Source: Erigeron canadensis (taxonomy: Eukaryota; Streptophyta; Magnoliopsida; Asterales; Asteraceae). Taken from it: DNA of 64,000 nucleotides. The stretch's first letter is position 1. Each line of letters starts with the position of its first letter. The position numbers and the translations under genes are program-made. Under the pieces are notes generated by a model. The model ran no database searches. It had not been told where the DNA came from and saw nothing but the letters and a program-made list of their open reading frames with translations. The stretch lies in the NCBI RefSeq assembly GCF_010389155.1, contig NC_057769.1:23002735-23066734 (forward strand), read 5' to 3'. Below, piece after piece: positions 1 through 12,698 of this stretch.

Positions 1-39
1 CATCTTTAAAACGACTATAGACTTCCAATGTTCATGACT

Positions 40-105
40 TGTAATAAAGAACAAACAACACATAGTTGTATTACCCAACCTCGTAGCCAATGATCAACAG
101 CTAAA
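40..105 (-). pseudogene. Decayed exon-8 fragment of the MATE gene
   Basis: Positions about 61-94 match positions 480-514 of MATE exon 8 at roughly 31 of 33 bases (the stretch reading acccaacctcgtagccaatg on the plus strand). Similarity fades on both sides, and the flanks are not in a splice context. This looks like a leftover of a partial duplication or rearrangement at the 3' side of the truncated MATE copy. Confidence 0.45.
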
Positions 106-404
106 AATTTGTACGCACAGGTTTGGGTTGACCCACAACACTTTTTGATATTACCTGTGGATGGCAGATGGAATGTGGACCTGGATCCCTTTTACGCACG
201 TTAGAACAAATGAAATGTTTGAAGCGTTTCCTTTTTAGACACATTATACCCATATCTACACATTCGGAGGTGAGGTGAACTTTCCAACTCTAGTCAAGAC
301 TATTTTGTTGATAATTTTATTTTTATGATTATAATTATTTTATTAATAAAGAGGATTGAGGATACATGTATAATAGATAATCACAAGACGCAATCAATAT
401 CTAC

Positions 405-2373
405 CTGTCCAGCAACTGCCAACCCATCGGCAAGAAGTGAAGACGTCAACCAAACCTGTAAGCAAATTTGGAAAGCAGCCATAGTTGTCTCACCCAACCT
501 CGTAGCCAATGATGCAGCCAATGTAACACAACTTGTTGCCGCTAATACTTTGAACAACAACAGAAAACCTGCAAAGTAAAATCCAAAAAGATGTTGGAAA
601 AGGAATATCTTTGACTTGATAATAACTAGTAAAGCATTAGAATATCATATCAACTTTACTAAACATAGGCAACGTTACACTTCACATACCATTTTTAAGA
701 AACCTACTCAACGGCAATTGTTTCATACTTGGAGGTAATAGATCAACTTCAGTCATTAATCGGACCAGAAGAATTATTGATATTAAGTACCTTCAAAACA
801 GTATATTATCTTTGGTCAGAGAACTAATGAATGGATACGTCTCAAAGTTCTTTATTTGAAAGATGGAAAATTACTGGGAAAGAACATGTGCAATGGCTGC
901 TCCGCTAACTCCCAAATGGCAAACAAAAATAAGAATTGGATCCAAAATTATGTTTACTACATCGCCTACAACTGCATTCGAGCATAAGAATATATTGGAG
1001 CATTAAACAGAGAAACTAGTAGTAATATCAAAAACTCTGACAAAAGCATACAAGTGAATTATTTACCCGTGGCATATAAAGGAGTTTTAGTATCTTTGAA
1101 ACCACGAAAGACACCTTGCATTGCCAAAGAGAGAAGAACGGCTGGAGCTCCAAGTGCGCGCAATGTCAAATATTTATGCGCAGGTAATAACATGTTAGAT
1201 CCCTGTTTAATAAAAATTTTGTTAGCTAGAATAGAATCAGATTGCTAAGACGCTAACCATTATGCTACCACATTGCCCTACGAAAGGTATATATACTTAC
1301 ATGTTTCACGCCCATTAAATTCAACAGTGGGTTTGCTAGAAACACAAGTAGAATTGTTACAATAACACCAAGCACTGCACCAAAAAGCAATGCAGTTGAT
1401 GCTGATGGGATTTTTCGTTTTTGCTTTTTGAACACTGCCTTATTTGGGATGCTTTTAGTGGTCATATGCTTGGATGGACCTGTTTTAGAACCTGGATAAC
1501 AAAATGATTAAGACACGCGCAAGATCATGAATAGAAGATAACGATAAATAAAAATGTACCATCTTCTGGGGCCATCTCTTTTTCGTCGTTTTTTATTAAA
1601 CCATTTACTAAGTTTTCAAGTTTGACGTCATCTTTCATCAGTTTCTTTGCCTCTTCTCCGTTAATGGAACTCTTTTCTATGTTCGTGCCTTTGAGTGCTA
1701 TACTATTCAGTCTTTCTATAGTCTCCTCCTCGGCAACAAAGGAAGTTGTTATACTAACAAGTGGGAATATGGCTATTTTTGAAACTTGATTGAAAATTGA
1801 GATAGATACTCCAACAGCGGCAAGTTCCACAGCCCCTATAGCAGAGCATAAATGAATTAGGAGATTTCAATTTCAGAAATATGATGGTGTTTCGTACATA
1901 TATTATTGAGAAGAACATGTGTACAATAATATAGGATCATATTAGTTAAGAAGGCATACCTATATGACCAATGAATGCAGTGTCGATTAAAGAAGCAATA
2001 GGATCTGCAGCAAATGCCATGGCTGCTGGTACAGCAATAGAAAGTATTGCACGTCCAATCGAATCCATTTTTAAAACAAGCCTACAAAACCATTTTATAT
2101 GAACATAATTAAAACTACAATGCTAAAGTTTTTCACTTTTAGATATATGGGAAAACAATAAAAGCTCCAAAAGAAAACGATAAGTAATTTGTTCCCCAGA
2201 GTATATGAGATCTCCTTCATGTACGCCATGTCAAGATTAAAGCGAACGAGTAAAATAAATTTTAGAACGGAAAAATGTGAAAGTACGACGTAGTACCTAG
2301 CATCTTTGAAGAAAACAAAGATTGGATGTTTCCATTTTCTCTCCATGGGAGTAACATTACCATCCTCGGCCAT
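405..2373 (-). CDS. MATE efflux transporter, second copy, exons 1-8 only (3' part missing)
   Basis: Tandem paralogue of the complete MATE gene at 16726-20591. Exons in minus-strand order: 2373-2297, 2081-1960, 1835-1560, 1491-1301, 1202-1067, 971-875, 790-690, 568-405. Exon lengths equal those of the complete copy except exons 3 and 4, each 3 nt shorter, and intron phases are the same. The eight exons give 388 codons with no stop. They contain ADPIASLIDTAFIGHIG, the SITTSFVAEEETIER motif, the long charged loop and LADGLAVAGQ. The exon-8 donor is present, but the next exon (FAEKNFEKATAAAARVLQ in the intact copy, only 117 nt further on there) is not found in the remaining 404 nt. A damaged exon-8-like fragment occurs at 40-105 instead. 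It is therefore either a 3'-truncated pseudogene or a gene with a long intron 8 running out of the window; truncation is more likely. Substrate, by family, would be citrate. Confidence 0.82.
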
Positions 2374-5300
2374 AGCAGAACGAGAGAAGATTGATATTTA
2401 TAGAACAAACTTGAATGTGGTGATCTTCAACTCTTACTAATGAAAAAAAATTCAAAATCTGTAGAATGCATGCATGAGAGGATATATGTTAAGCATGTTC
2501 TCCACAGTTTAGTTAACTAGTAAAGTGGAGTTGAATGCACATCTGAATTATACAAGTGATTTTGGATAACCTACAAGTAATATAAAGGTCTAAAAAGTTC
2601 CAAATATAAAAATCAAGAAATAATGCAATAGATATCAGACAAGGTTCAACTCACATATGGACTTATTATAAGCCTCTAGAGATTTTTAATACAATTACCA
2701 CAATCAGCCAAGGAAAAAGTAGAACCTAGAAGAGAGACACTGTGTAATGACATATGCTACGTCAATATAAAGAGTTCCGTGAGCACATAAGACCTCCCCT
2801 AGTTATAGGATTACCTTAGACAACTATGGTCTTCTGTTCACAAAGAGTCTCGATAGGATATATCTAACGATGCTTCCTTCAAGTTCCCCACACCTTATAC
2901 AATTCATTTTTCTACTAGCTAAACATTTCCAAGAACGTTGAACTTGCACACCCATCGTTATGTACGTAATGATGAGCTAAGACAGATACGAGTTGCTTAA
3001 GTTAAGGAAATCGTACAATTAATTATCTGCAGGGGATAGTATTGGTACAGCAGCGAGAACCCAACTTGGGTGCTGCCGCTATCACATACCGAGAACTCAG
3101 CATGTACATTTAATAAACTTTGGTGGGCAAATGAATTTTTTTCCTTCACTGATCTGCCATAGGAAATATTTCCTTTTATCTGAAACTTTAATCACAATCT
3201 CATTATTACTCTAGTCAATTAAGCACACTGATAGCTGACACAACATGAGGATCTAATATAACATTAGCAAATATATATGCACCCAAAATTTATGATTTGT
3301 CAACATGACTTTGTTAAGAAGATTCTAATCTGCATCACATTGGTCTTACATGTGTCATTTTCTCTCTTTTCATTCAAACTTTCAACTTATCGTATCAGAT
3401 ATGATATAGCTATACTATACAAGAATATCATGTGCCCATGAAAAGAGACTCTTAAGCCTGTCAAACAAATGAGTATACCTCCCCCACTCAACATTCCCCC
3501 TAAAGTATATATTTAGTTAACTTATAATACAAAAACAAATTACAATTCTTGGATTATGCAAAACTGTCATACATTGCCCTGTGATCAGTATAGTACTTTA
3601 CATTATAAAATATGTTGTTAGCAATATTCCCCTAGATAACACCCACTTCAAGTAATTCTCAACTTGTATTTAAATAATACAATCCAAGAGAAAGATGCAG
3701 ACATACACAAAATAACAATACTTGAAATGAAAGGAACAGAAACATCATAGTCAAAGAAGCCTTAATACAATGTAGTTAACTAAAGAAACTTTTATGAAAT
3801 ATCCTTATATCCCTCTAGGTAAGTACTCCTTCCGTATCATTAGAAGTGTCATGTTTTGAATTTCAAAGTTTAACATTTATAATTTTGACCTTAAATAATT
3901 TTATTTGTGTTAGATAATATTTTTCAAAGATTATGACACACAATCATGAAAATAACTTAATTTAAATCCTTTTCAAAGATTTTTTTGCTTAGCAAAATAT
4001 TTCTAGTATTATATATAATATTATTTTCTTATTTAAAGTTAGCATTTAACATTTTATTTGATCTAGAATGTATTTATTCATACATATCTAGAGAGATTCT
4101 CAAATCAATCAATAGATTAAGTGGTTGGAGCCATTTGCATCTAAAAATAGAGGCAATAGTTCGATCTTGATGCCCGCAGGCCAAAGGTCCATGTCTGCTT
4201 TTGGTAAAACATGAGAGCAACCTCTCTATCTTAGATAATTATTATCGACTATAGATGCTTTAATTAACTTGGATCCCGGTGTGTAATGATGATATTGAAT
4301 CGAATCTTCATAAACACCTCCTTAAACTCGGAAATTGATAATATTTTGTAGAATATAAATGATATTGGAACCATTATTTTTTTGCTAGATGTATAATAAT
4401 ATACACGTTAATAATGCACGGTTGTGAACTTGTGATATATTTTTAAAAAAGTAATAGTGTCAATATCAATTCCCTTTGTAGCACATTGCCTCCTTAGTTC
4501 TTATCCATTGATGGAACTCAATTGGGCCGAGAATTCTTCCCTACCAACTTGACCTTCTCGATGCCACTATAAAGACGACCATTAGGTGTAACGTTAATCT
4601 ATTTTGCTTTAAAAATGAATATTCATTCCAAACCAGAAAAAATCCTTTGATGACATCAAAGTCATTTCACTTAATTAGACAAGTGCTAGGAAAAACTCTA
4701 TAAATAACTAATTTTTTGAGAGTTATATCAATGATGATAATAGTAAAGTAAAAGTCTTATTTCTGAAGATGGACATTTATTTTAGAAATCAAAATGTGTA
4801 AATAGAATGAGTATATAATGAGTAATGGGTTATTTTATTGCGAGGGCTAAACATGTTAGGTTTGACAAATACGAATTGATATTCTCTACACTTTTTATAA
4901 ATTTCTCAATTGTCAGTTAGTTGTAAGTAGAATAAAATGATGAATCTTGAAAAGTAGCTTCCCGATAGTTTTTCTAGAAATAAAATTAGATGACAAGATC
5001 AAAAGATAAATAAAAGGAAAATGATAAAAAGGAATTAATAGATCACATGTCTCATAAGTTTGTTGTCATAATTGATCAATTTCATGCATTTCTTATGTAT
5101 TTGCCATTTGGTAAACAAAGGTTTTTTGGACTTTATTATATACATGGTTTTATAAATTCTCCATAAGAACTTTCAGTATCTATCAGTATAGCTATCAAAT
5201 ACATCTAGTGTTTTACCCAAAATTATGAGTTGGACCCTTAAAGATACTTTACTATGGGTTTTTTCTTTTAAAAATGTCACTCAACAATAATGTAAACTCG

Positions 5301-5736
5301 ATTAGAATAATATAGTCTATTGAGAATGACACTTGCCATTATAGGATGTTGGATAATAATTCGAAACACGTAAATTCAAAATAAAGTCTTCACTTACCCT
5401 ACAAAGACTAATTAAATGTCAATGTGTTGGTGACTCATTGATAAACTTTTTGACTTTGAGATAATTAATCAGGATTTAAATTTTACTTTATACATCTGTA
5501 AGGATGGATTATCGAGTGATTTATAATAAAATAAATCAAATTAACCAGGGTAAAAACCTTCACCCGAAAACCTAACTAATGACATGTGTGGTAAATCTAT
5601 GAGATGTCTGGTCATTTAGCAAATACTATATTAATTTAAACATATTATTATTTTATATCTTATTTTTTTTTGTCAAAAAATGCTTTAATTTACATAAAAT
5701 GTTGTTTCAACTAATTTAATTTCTTTTAAACATCTA
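2374..5736. other. Upstream region of the truncated MATE copy; no gene seen
   Basis: AT-rich DNA upstream of the 2373 start codon. I see no coding exon and no long ORF with recognisable protein. It holds one Stowaway-like terminus at 3826 and otherwise unstructured AT-rich sequence. It probably contains the 5'UTR and promoter of the truncated copy, but no element can be placed with confidence. Confidence 0.5.
3824..3975 (+). mobile_element. Stowaway-like MITE, 5' part only
   Basis: A TA dinucleotide followed by CTCCTTCCGTATCATTAGAA resembles the Stowaway terminal repeat seen complete at 31439. It continues into a typical AAGTTTAAC/TTTTGACC interior. No matching inverted terminus follows, so the right border is arbitrary and the element is truncated or decayed. 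Confidence 0.4.
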
Positions 5737-6031
5737 CTAGCACGTTACCCATGCAATGCGACGGTAGTCGTCGCGACGATGATGTGGTGGGTATGATTGT
5801 TAATGGCAGAGACGGTGTCGAGTGGTGTAAATTAGTGATGTAAAAGTAATTGATCTAAATAGTTAATGAAGATATTTTAAAATATAAATGATTAATAGGT
5901 GTAATTTAATTATTATTGTTAAGTGGGTAGTGTAAATAAAAACATTTTAAAAGGTGTTATGTGTAAATATTAGATAAATTTTAACATTTCCATAAAGAAA
6001 AGCCATTCTTTTTATAGTATAGAAGTATAGA
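5737..6031 (-). mobile_element. Small non-autonomous Helitron (295 bp)
   Basis: Read on the minus strand, it starts TCTATACTTCTATACTATAA after an A. It ends ...GGGTAACGTGCTAG followed by T, so it has the Helitron TC start, CTAG end and A/T insertion site. The 3' end matches those of the elements ending at 11379 and 53440, so they form one family. No coding capacity. Confidence 0.65.
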
Positions 6032-6589
6032 TATGTGTATGATATAACTATTAATCAATTAGATTTACATTTCTTGTTCGTTTAGTAAACTTCTATACAA
6101 TTATCTTATTTACCTTTTTTAAAAAATCTTATTTAGTTTTTTAACAACGAGTTAGTAGTTAGCATTTGAGACACCACAATGACATTCAATTGAACAGTAT
6201 GCGAAACTTGAACCATACATGTCTGGGATTAAACTCAGGATTTCCAAAACTCCCTAATAACCCACTCACAAATGTTGAAAATCTTATTTAATTATTAATT
6301 TAATTTATTATAAACTATATTTTATAATTTATAACTATAAAAAATAGTAATAAACTTTACTAATTAATTTGAATACTATCTTTTATAATTTATGTTTTTA
6401 CCACGTTATAATTTTTTTTATATAATTGTTTGGTTTGAAATTAACAACACAACAACACCTCGCACTTTATGTATTGTTGTCATCACTTTTCACGGGCATC
6501 CATTTAGTATGTTAGATATGTGGCTTTATATAAATAAAAAACTAGTCTTCAGGTCCGTCTGGTGAACGAATAATCTCAATATAAATATA

Positions 6590-7190
6590 TATATATAATA
6601 TATATAATATACGGAGTATATATCTAAGGTAAATATCAAAATAATAAATAATAAAACAGGTGAAAAATAACAAAACATGAACAAAATAAATTTAAAAGAA
6701 TAAATCCTTTTGTAGTAAAAAAAGAAACTACAACTGACGAAAAATTAAATTAAAAGAGATGAAAAATAACAATAATATAACAATTCAATATCAAATAATA
6801 AATATACACGAACAAAATACCAAAACTTAAATTAAAGTGACATAAAAAAACCCATATGTTTTTTTTTTATATTATTTTTATTTTATATAGAATTTTAGTT
6901 AACTTGATTTGTTTATTAAAGTTGAGAAGGAGATGAATAATATGAATGAGATAGATTAATAAAAATTTAAGTTGTATATATAATAATTTATTGAGAGAGT
7001 TTTAAAGATATTATATATCTATCAAAATTTTAAAAAGATTTGTTTTGATAGAAAATAATTTATGATATAATTTTAAATATAATTATTTATTTAATAAGAA
7101 AATAAAAAAGATTAAAAAAAATAAGAGAGCTCTAGAGAAGTAGCAGAGAGTTTTAAGTCTAAAAAGAGCTTTAGCGGTGTCAAATATATC
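6590..7190 (+). repeat. Dispersed repeat of unknown class, copy 1 (about 600 bp)
   Basis: Shares order and sequence with 27460-28090 in the same orientation. Common blocks include ataacaattcaatatcaaat, the caaaataccaaaa block, a poly-T run, a gagagag block and the terminal aaaaagagctttagcggtgtcaa versus aaaaagggctcttagttatgccaag. No terminal repeats or ORF were recognised, so its class is unknown. Confidence 0.55.
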
Positions 7191-7892
7191 CAACCTTTTT
7201 TTTATTTTATTTTATTTTTTTATTGTATTGATAGATTACCATATCGTTACTCATAAATACATAACATTCTCATTGCTTTAGAAAATACCTTTTGTTAAAC
7301 CGTCTGAATTGATATTTGTTGCATACTTGCATGCAACATTGTTTTTAGCGACCTGCACAATCTGTATATAGTCAATCGAACAAGGTGGTAAAAAAAGTTA
7401 CAAAGGGTCCAAAATGTATAAATTAAGTTACATCCAATGTGACAATTAATAATGATATATAGCTATATATTTCTATGTGTAGATGGGAATAAGATATACC
7501 TTGATACCGATGAGAATTAATACATAAGCTTGACCTATACTCCCTATAGTTTGTTCATTTACTTTGTAACTTATTATTTTTTGATACTCGTATAATTAAA
7601 AGTCTCCAAATTCTCACAGTTTTCTCCAACTTTTAATGGATAGAAGGAGAAAGGTGAGATGATTTAATGTCCTTTTTTTTTGGGCGTGCGATATATATAT
7701 TACTAGTTTGTATCCGGCCAAGTGTATAAACATTGCCACATATCATATATATGGGTCAACATGGAGATATTTTGTGGGTTCTTGCAGCCACATGTCAGCT
7801 TAGTCATCACTGAACTCTTATTTGCACATGTAAAAGGTAATTTCTTGATATTTATGGCGTTGTGTAATGAACTAGCATTTCGGAATATACTC
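7191..7892. other. AT-rich intergenic, nothing recognised
   Basis: Between the dispersed repeat and the probable left end of the Harbinger element. Contains T-rich tracts and no supportable gene. Confidence 0.4.
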
Positions 7893-8824
7893 TTTAAAGG
7901 TGGACGGAGTGGAGTGAGCACCGGACCCATACGGATGGCACATTGCGCCGACTCCCGGTTCCGGTTGGGTGGGGAGTATATTGGGTACAGTGGTGCCGGA
8001 TGTGGTGTCGGGTTATTCGAACGTTGAACTTTGAAAAAAAAAAGGACATGGGACCCACACCCAACGGTTATCTTTTTTCTTTCTCTTCTCTTTTTCTTTG
8101 CACTCCGCCTGCTTCTTTTTTTTTGTTTTCTTTCAAAATTTCCAATCACACACACAAATCACACACATATATCATACATCCACATAAATCATCTAAACAA
8201 TCATGAACCCTTTCTTCAACAATCCTTTATTTCTTGACAATCACAACCCAACACCACCAAATTTCCAATCGGACTCGAGTTCATCCGACGAGACAGAACG
8301 GTATCTTAATCTATTCACAATGGCGCATTATGCGTTTCAACAAAATGTCCGTGATACTGCCTCCTCTTCAAGAACGTATACAAGACGCGACGATCGTCTT
8401 GAGTCTCACAACCGTCTTTTTCGAGATTACTTTGCTGAGGAACCGAAATTTAATGAGACTTTTTTTAGACAACGGTTTCGTATGAGTAGACGGTTGTTTG
8501 TGAAGATAGCTTCAGATATGGAAAACAATTTTAGTTTTTTTCAAAGGAAGATGGACGCTCATGGTAAATGGGGGTTTTCGGCTTTACAGAGATGCACATC
8601 TGCAGTTCGCCAGTTAGGATACGGTAGTAATCCCGACAGTTTAGATGATTACCTAAATATGTCGGAAAGATCATCACGTGACACCCTTAATGCTTTTTGT
8701 GATGGAGTCATTAAGTTATATCGGCATGAATATTTGCGTAGGCCAACGCGTACTGTTACGCAACGCATTCTTAATCATCATGCGTTTTATCATGGTTTCC
8801 CCGGCATGTTAGGTATATCTTTAC

Positions 8825-8861
<37 letters not shown>

Positions 8862-9825
8862 ATATATTACGTAGTTTAGTTAATAATGTATATATGTATA
8901 TATATATATTACGTAGTTTAGTTAATATTTTCGGTTTAATAAATGTGTTTATAGGGAGTCTTGATTGTACACACTGGGCTTGGGATAATTGTCCAGTAGC
9001 TTGGCGTGGCAAGTACACGCGAGGTGACCATCACGGGCCGAAGATATCGCTTGAAGCAGTTGCATCACAGGATTGTTGGATTTGGCACGCATAATTTGGT
9101 GTTGTTGGTTCAAACAACGACCTTAATGTGTTGAACCAATCTCCTATATTCAATCCTTTTGAAGATGGCACAGCACCATTGGTTCCTTTCACTGTAAATG
9201 GAACCGAATATCAGTACCCGTATTATCTCGTGGATGGGATCTACCCAAGATATGCGATGTTTGTGAAAACGATTGCCCATCCAACCGGTGAGAAAAGGAT
9301 TCGACATGCTAAGGCACATGAGGCTGCAAGGAAGGATGTGGAGCGAGCTTTTGGTATTATAAAAAAAAAAAAGGAAAATACTTAGAGAACCGGCACGACA
9401 AATGGAAGAAACCCCCATCCGTAAGATTATGTATGCGTGTTGTATTCTTCACAACATGATTTTAAAAGACGAGGACCACACTATAAGTCCTGATTACATT
9501 CCAGATCCCCCGGTTGCGCCACAGCCATCGAATGAACGACTATTTGAGATACAGAACCCAAACGTTCACGAGGATCTTAAGATGGATCTCATTGACCATA
9601 TTCATCGCACATTCGTCCCGGGCATCGATTGCTAGTTTATTTATGTATTGTGTTATCGTTTCGTTTAATATTGTAGTTTGATGTTTTATTTTGTTGTTTG
9701 TTTTATTTTTAATATTTGTATTAGTTTGAATTTATTAAATAAAATGTTTTAGTTTTAGAAATAAATAGAAATGAAATTAAATAAAAAAGGGTGGGGAGGG
9801 GAGGGGAGGGGTGTCGAGGTGCTCC
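7893..9825 (+). mobile_element. PIF/Harbinger DNA transposon (approximate borders)
   Basis: Borders are inferred by aligning this copy with the one at 61953-63655. The left border lies about 310 bp before the transposase ATG. The right end shares the block aaaaaa...ggggtgt...ctagcaat. A clean TTA duplication is not visible here, so the ends are uncertain by tens of bases. It carries one recognisable gene, the transposase at 8203-9635; the Myb-like second protein typical of autonomous Harbinger elements was not seen, so the element is probably non-autonomous. Confidence 0.55.
8203..9635 (+). pseudogene. Harbinger (ALP1/HARBI1-like) DDE transposase, broken
   Basis: Would encode a DDE_Tnp_4-type nuclease that cuts and pastes Harbinger elements. 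Exon 1 is 8203-8812, opening MNPFFNNPLFLDNHNP. A 142-bp intron (8813-8954, GT...AG, containing a TA microsatellite) separates it from exon 2, 8955-9635. The catalytic triad is recognisable: first D in LGSLDCTHW, second D in GSNNDLNVLN, E in ARKDVERAFG. YYLVDGIYP and YACCILHNMI are family landmarks. Two lesions disable it: a TAA stop at 9092-9094 just after WIWHA, and a frameshift at the A-run around 9360-9373; the C-terminal part resumes in another frame at about 9402. The damage is modest, so loss of function was probably recent. Confidence 0.85.
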
Positions 9826-9908
9826 TAGCAATTGGGGAGGGGAGGGGAGGAGATTAAAAAAAAATCAGGGAAGGGAGGGGAGGAGTGGGCAAGCCCTCCC
9901 CCCACCCT
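9789..9908 (+). repeat. G-rich tract with inverted C-rich end
   Basis: From 9789 there are five G-runs (GGGTGGGGAGGGGAGGGG and one more), then a second run at about 9834-9850. The tract closes with CCCTCCCCCCACCC at 9894-9907, complementary to its start. It is capable of G-quadruplex folding on the plus strand. It overlaps the end of the Harbinger element. Confidence 0.6.
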
Positions 9909-10134
9909 AATGATAGGGAAAGTGATATCCATAAATTGATTTTTTTACCACAATGTACAACTTTTATAACAGACGATATAAGTCAGTAAAATAGATTTAT
10001 GGTAAATATATCGATTCTTGTGGCACGAATATCAATTCCCTTAATTATACAATCTCAATTAACTTATTTTCTATATTTTCATTTAGACGTGTTGCAAAAT
10101 GAATATTAATTCATTGTACTAATATATGATATTA

Positions 10135-11069
10135 TCTATATAAATATTAAAACAATAGTTATCCTAACATTTTAAAGTCTTCTACAATTTAAAGCTATTT
10201 TTAAAAATTGCCACATAGGTCTTTATCCTATGTGGCATCTCTATATTTTTTTACAATATAAAAATCTACAAAATTATATTATCTAAAACTATTAAATTAA
10301 ATAATAAAATTTATATATAAACAAAATCTTACAAAAATAAAAGTAAAAAATCACATTCTACATCATAATAGAAACTGTATGAATTTAAAATCTATTTTTA
10401 AAATTGGAAAATATTTGGTTTTCAAATTATTTATTTCTTAATTTTACTATCTAATATAACCAATATTATATATCACATTGTAATATAGTTTTTTATCCTT
10501 TTCGTGGCGGTGATTTTACGTTTTATAAAAACTATTATCAATTACTAGGTGAATTCAACGTAATTTGAATCATAAGTTTGTTCTTTGTAATCTAATTATA
10601 ATTTGAATTTTGTTTCTAACTATATCTAATTAAAGCTTTCAACTTTTATGAATTTTATTATTTGATGAAGTAGGTTTTATGAAACTATTTTCTTTGAAAG
10701 AGTGTGATGAAAATTCTAATAAGTCACATATCACTTTGCAAAAAATAAAAGATCGTTATGATTTTACATTATATTTATATTTTAACTTCATTTTATGTTC
10801 ATTAGTATTGCATGAAATATAATATGTGATAGTTAATATGAATATTTGATAACGTATGTTTTTATATAAATGCAAGGATTTTCATAAATAATAAGAGTTA
10901 TATTTTGAATTTATCTATTTCAATAAATGTAAAAATTTCCATTTAATGATAATATAGATTTATATGTACATGCCTAAATAATGTATAGTTGTTAAAAGTT
11001 ATTATAAATATTCATATAACTAAAACAACATTTTTAAATAACCGCACATCGTGCGGGTAAAAGACCTAG
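10135..11069 (+). mobile_element. Non-autonomous Helitron (935 bp)
   Basis: Starts TCTATATAAATATTAAAACA after an A. The 3' terminus has a perfect 6-bp hairpin CCGCACATCGTGCGG, then a short spacer, then CTAG followed by T. These are the diagnostic Helitron ends and the A/T target. The same 5' terminus recurs near 32370. No RepHel gene; interior is AT-rich. Confidence 0.75.
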
Positions 11070-11101
11070 TATTTTATATACAAGTAAGTATCGTAAGTTC
11101 A

Positions 11102-11379
11102 TCTATACTATATTATAAAGGATATAGTCCATTTTATTTATGGAAGTGTTGAAAATATATAATATTTTCACTTAGCACCCCTTAAAATATTTTCACATAC
11201 ACTACCCCATAACATTATGATTAATTTACACTACCAATCATTTATTCTTTAATATATTTTCATTAACCATTTACATCAATTATCCACACCACTCGACGCC
11301 GTCTCCACCACCAACACTCGGCCCCCCACTACAACGACATTGTCACGACCACCGCCGCATTGCGCGGGTAACGTGCTAG
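11102..11379 (+). mobile_element. Small non-autonomous Helitron (278 bp)
   Basis: Starts TCTATACTATATTATAAAGG after A and ends GCGCGGGTAACGTGCTAG followed by T. The C-rich 3' half (ccgtctccaccaccaacac) is shared with the copy at 53101-53440. It lies only 32 bp after the previous Helitron. Confidence 0.75.
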
Positions 11380-12352
11380 TATAAATAAATAAATAATTAT
11401 ATTTTCATGTAAATACATGCATATATAAAGATGTGAGATATATGTAGAGATTGGAAGAGGAGTAGAGGGAACACTTGTAAAATTGATTATGGGCGCCATA
11501 TAGCAAGATGAGGATTACAGGATTAAACGAGAGTTGCTAACTATTTGGTAATCAAAATCTGGCTTGCTCTGATAGACTGATATATACCACAAGTCCACAA
11601 TGATAAAAACAATAACACAAAATAAGAAGGAAAGATTATATAACAGACATTTAAACATACGAGTATTTAACTACATAGGTCTATTAAACTACACAAGGCA
11701 TTGCAAACCTTCGTAGATAATACGAATCCAAAATTTATATTTTTGTTTTTTTAGATTTTGCCTGATAGAAAAATATCATTTATTTGCATACCCCCATCTA
11801 AGTTAATAGATTCACCACTGCTTGGGGGGGGGGGGGGGGGCGTGGAAAACGAGGTGGACGACCGACCAAAGTCCGATTTTTTATGGGGCGCGATTTTATA
11901 TTTTTTTTAGGTATATATATATATATATATAAGATATATGTTATTAACTAAACCCATTACAAATTTTAACAATTATCAAAAAATTATACAATAAACAAAG
12001 TCTTAGGGATTGGCGCGATTGAGAATGAAATATTAGATAATCTAGACTATCAAGAGTTGATCAACCAATTTGCTATAACTTTATCATCGTTTTAATATCT
12101 TAGTTTATGTAACTATTTTTGTTGCACCTATCCTTCGGGCCCTTTTTATTTTCTCGGCCAAGGTCTATAAATCCTCAAAGACAGCATTGACCACTGCATA
12201 CATAAACACAAACCTTTGGGACAATTTATGTGAATGACTTTTCTTTAATTCGTCACTCATTTATTTTCCAAAAAATTTGACAATCATTCTCCATGTATTA
12301 TAACGACACTCACAATCACCGATAAATTATGGGTTACATTTACTTAACCTTA
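11380..12352. other. Intergenic; contains a 17-G homopolymer
   Basis: No gene recognised. A run of 17 G at 11824-11840 and a TA microsatellite at about 11914-11930 are the only clear features. Confidence 0.5.
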
Positions 12353-12698
12353 GGGTGTTGGCATCCTACCCCTCAACCTCTCACTCACCATTCACCTCTA
12401 ACCAATCTTTTTATGTCACCTCAACTCTACCACTCACTCATCACTCACCCAAATTTTGTTGGTAACTCACTACTCACACCACCCTATCCTTTACAAGAAA
12501 AGACAAAAAAACAAAAAGACAAAAAACAGGGAAGAAATAGACAAAAAAGAAGGGAGAAGAAGACCTACCACTAGTGGATGAAATGAGTGGTAGAACCACT
12601 CAATCTCACCACACGATGAGTGGAAAGGGACTGGCGGTGGTGTAGCGGTGTAGCGCCACGCCAACTACTCGCCCACCACCCATACAATGCCAACACCC
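12353..12698. mobile_element. Tourist-like (Harbinger) MITE, 346 bp
   Basis: Terminal inverted repeats GGGTGTTGGCAT / ATGCCAACACCC, flanked on both sides by TTA, the Harbinger target duplication. The interior is rich in CACTCACC motifs and has no coding capacity. It could be mobilised by Harbinger transposases such as the family at 8203, but its termini are not obviously the same. Confidence 0.75.

Noticed and set aside
1054..1248. Plus-strand ORF of 64 codons, and its relative at 19391-19732
   Set aside because: Both are antisense to exon 5 (and at 19391 also exon 4) of the MATE genes; the similarity between them reflects the duplicated exons.
7703..8155. 150-codon minus-strand ORF and overlapping plus-strand ORFs before the Harbinger transposase
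   Set aside because: Lies in the 5' untranslated part of the transposon, is rich in Lys/Arg from T-rich tracts, and has no recognisable domain.
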